Shown: one piece after another, positions 35,391-36,376 of the stretch
Layout of the letters: each line of letters begins with the position of its first letter
Numbering within the stretch: the first letter of the stretch is position 1
Assembly (NCBI GenBank): GCA_017613375.1
Contig: JAGADZ010000060.1
Location: forward strand, 1 to 36,376
Reading direction: 5' to 3'
DNA: 36,376 nt
Origin: Bacteroidales bacterium
GTDB taxonomy: Bacteria > Bacteroidota > Bacteroidia > Bacteroidales > P3
Program-made: the position numbers and the translations under genes
The notes under the pieces: generated by a model
Told to the model about the DNA's origin: nothing
Databases searched by the model: none
What the model saw: only the letters and a program-made list of their open reading frames with translations

Positions 35391-35648
35391 TTATTTTTTG
35401 CTGTATTTCTTGTACTTGCTCATGAACTTATCAACACGTCCAGCGGTATCAACCAGTTTCAACTTACCGGTGAAGTAAGGATGTGAAGTGTTGGAGATTT
35501 CGAGCTTTACAACGGGGTATTCATTACCATCGGTGTAAACAACTGTATCTTTTGTATTTGCACAGCTCTTGGTAAGAATCATATTGTCGTTAGACATATC
35601 TTTGAATACTACCAGTCTGTAGTTCGAAGGGTGAATTCCTTTTTTCAT
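35391..35648 (-). CDS. rpmE2: 50S ribosomal protein L31, type B
   Basis: This 85-residue protein is a type B L31 of the large ribosomal subunit. It starts MKKGIHPSNYRLVVFKDMS and has the typical SNTSHPYFTGKLKLVDTAGRVDKF. It lacks the zinc-binding CxxC of type A L31; only one cysteine is present (KSCANT). Lysine-rich C terminus. It is a single gene with its own consensus promoter and terminator. Confidence 0.96.
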   Translation of the reverse strand: MKKGIHPSNYRLVVFKDMSNDNMILTKSCANTKDTVVYTDGNEYPVVKLEISNTSHPYFTGKLKLVDTAGRVDKFMSKYKKYSKK

Positions 35649-35733
35649 CTCTTTATTTTTTTGCCGTTTTAAACAATGGTTTTGTAAACGATTTATTAAA
35701 AAAATACTTTATTTTCCTCTTGAATTGAGTTTG

Positions 35734-35764
35734 CAAAAGTACAAACATTTTTTGTTTTGACAAA
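35734..35764 (-). promoter_or_regulatory. Promoter for rpmE
   Basis: On the minus strand TTTG (35764-35761), a 19-nt spacer and TACTTTTG (35741-35734) match the consensus. The 5' untranslated region would be about 80 nt, long enough for ribosomal-protein feedback or other leader control. Confidence 0.8.
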
Positions 35765-36093
35765 ATATTTTTTGCGTTATGAATCCACAAATCTTATATA
35801 AGTATTAATTATCAGAAATTTGCATATTACTCAATTCTATATTTTTTCTCTACGACAGCATTTTTTTGATTGTTATTTCTATCATCCCAGATTACTATTT
35901 CCCGAAAATCACTATGCTTTTATAATCTGCTTTTTCTTTTTGACTTGTACTATAATACAAGTCTTCGCCTTTTTTGGCGGGTCGGTCTGCGGCCGAGGGA
36001 GCTGTGGAAGTCGAGTGTAAAGTCAAGTCTACTCGAACTCGGCCGAGATGAAGCTATGTTGTCGGCCGAGAATGAATAAAATAACTATACACA

Positions 36094-36127
36094 TTTGCAT
36101 AATTGCAAAATAATCATTATTTTTGCA
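36094..36127 (+). promoter_or_regulatory. Promoter for the right-edge gene, within a near-palindrome
   Basis: TTTG (36094-36097), a 20-nt spacer and TATTTTTG (36118-36125) form a consensus promoter about 57 nt before the ATG. The -7 box is one arm of a near-perfect inverted repeat: TGCAAAATAA (36104-36113) faces TTATTTTTGCA (36117-36127) with one extra T. Confidence 0.7.
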
Positions 36128-36182
36128 GGTGATAACGAAAAAATAGATATTTGGAAAAACAGATGATTAACAACTTGTTACC

Positions 36183-36376
36183 ATGAAAAAGACTTTGTCC
36201 ATACTTTTGTTTGTCGTCGCAGGCTTGCCAGTCTTTTCCCAGACTATTGAGGATTACAGCAATCCGCAGAGATATGAATTCCTCACATTTAACAGGAACA
36301 ATGTGTATTTAGAACGACCTATTGTGGCATGGGATAATTGGGGATGTTATAGATGTGTTATTGGCCGATATTTGCA
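36183..36376 (+). CDS. Secreted protein, partial (cut by right edge)
   Basis: The first 64 codons are present. They begin with a clear signal peptide (MKKTLSILLFVVAGLPVFSQ) and continue TIEDYSNPQRYEFLTFNRNN, then VYLERPIVAWDNWGCYRCVIG, with two cysteines spaced C-Y-R-C. I do not recognise the family. The signal peptide, a consensus promoter and the single open frame support a real gene that continues beyond the window. Confidence 0.75.
   Translation, partial: MKKTLSILLFVVAGLPVFSQTIEDYSNPQRYEFLTFNRNNVYLERPIVAWDNWGCYRCVIGRYL

Larger units (their letters stand above)
35649..36182. other. Long intergenic region with a GC-rich hairpin patch
   Basis: The left part holds the rpmE promoter and very AT-rich DNA. 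From 35942 to about 36075 the composition changes sharply. A perfect inverted repeat GACTTGTA/TACAAGTC (35942-35963, 6-nt loop) is followed by CGCC-T6-GGCG (35966-35979). A GC-rich stretch then carries GGCCGAG three times (near 35991, 36042 and 36063), including CTCGGCCGAG, and a TCGAGT/ACTCGA pair. Small open frames here do not look like proteins. It could be a small structured RNA, a terminator array or a dispersed repeat; no function is assigned. Confidence 0.5.

Noticed and set aside
35820-36079. Two overlapping frames across the GC-rich patch
   Set aside because: The amino-acid composition shifts abruptly at the patch, no start context or family is visible, and hairpins explain the sequence better.

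Overview
The window looks like chromosomal DNA from a member of the order Bacteroidales (Prevotella, Paraprevotella or Muribaculaceae type; the genus cannot be settled by eye). Three things support this: a fused lpxC-fabZ gene, a secreted protein with a type IX secretion (T9SS) type B sorting domain, and about a dozen promoters of the Bacteroidetes form (TTTG near -33, about 19-20 nt, then TAnnTTTG near -7). Thirty genes are supported: 27 proteins (one cut by the right edge) and three tRNAs. No insertion sequence, prophage, CRISPR array or replication origin was seen.

Layout. 1-459: no gene, but a strong leftward promoter points off the window. 460-2251: hydF and folA, leftward from a consensus promoter. 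2282-3406: a GNAT acetyltransferase-HD hydrolase fusion. 3600-7250: two paralogous tRNA-Val genes (anticodons CAC and GAC) bracket a short repeat protein and an ECF sigma / membrane protein / beta-barrel operon. 7250-8244: tatAC, leftward. 8375-12699: a patatin-POTRA-barrel protein, then htpG. 12778-19089: leftward block guaA, LysM/periplasmic-binding-fold protein, lpxC-fabZ, lpxA. 19228-26840: rightward block bamD, rpoZ, coaBC, lytic transglycosylase, uvrA, DUF819-like membrane protein. 26845-28434: murF and tRNA-Pro, leftward. 28569-35764: a T9SS cargo protein, a PorE-like PD40/OmpA protein, lon and rpmE (type B L31), all leftward. 35765-36182: an intergenic stretch with a GC-rich, hairpin-rich patch, then the start of a secreted protein.

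Much of the content is envelope housekeeping: lipid A (LpxA, LpxC), peptidoglycan (MurF, transglycosylase, LysM protein), outer-membrane assembly (BamD), protein export (TatAC) and T9SS-related surface proteins. Protein quality control (HtpG, Lon), nucleotide and cofactor metabolism (GuaA, FolA, CoaBC), UvrA and hydrogenase maturation (HydF) make up the rest. The least ordinary parts are the sigma-factor cluster between the two tRNA-Val genes, the GNAT-HD fusion, a HydF with an altered cluster-ligand motif, the LysM protein with an A-B-A-B repeat array, the degenerate PorE-like protein behind lon, and the structured region near 35.95 kb. I see no complete new defence or mobile system.
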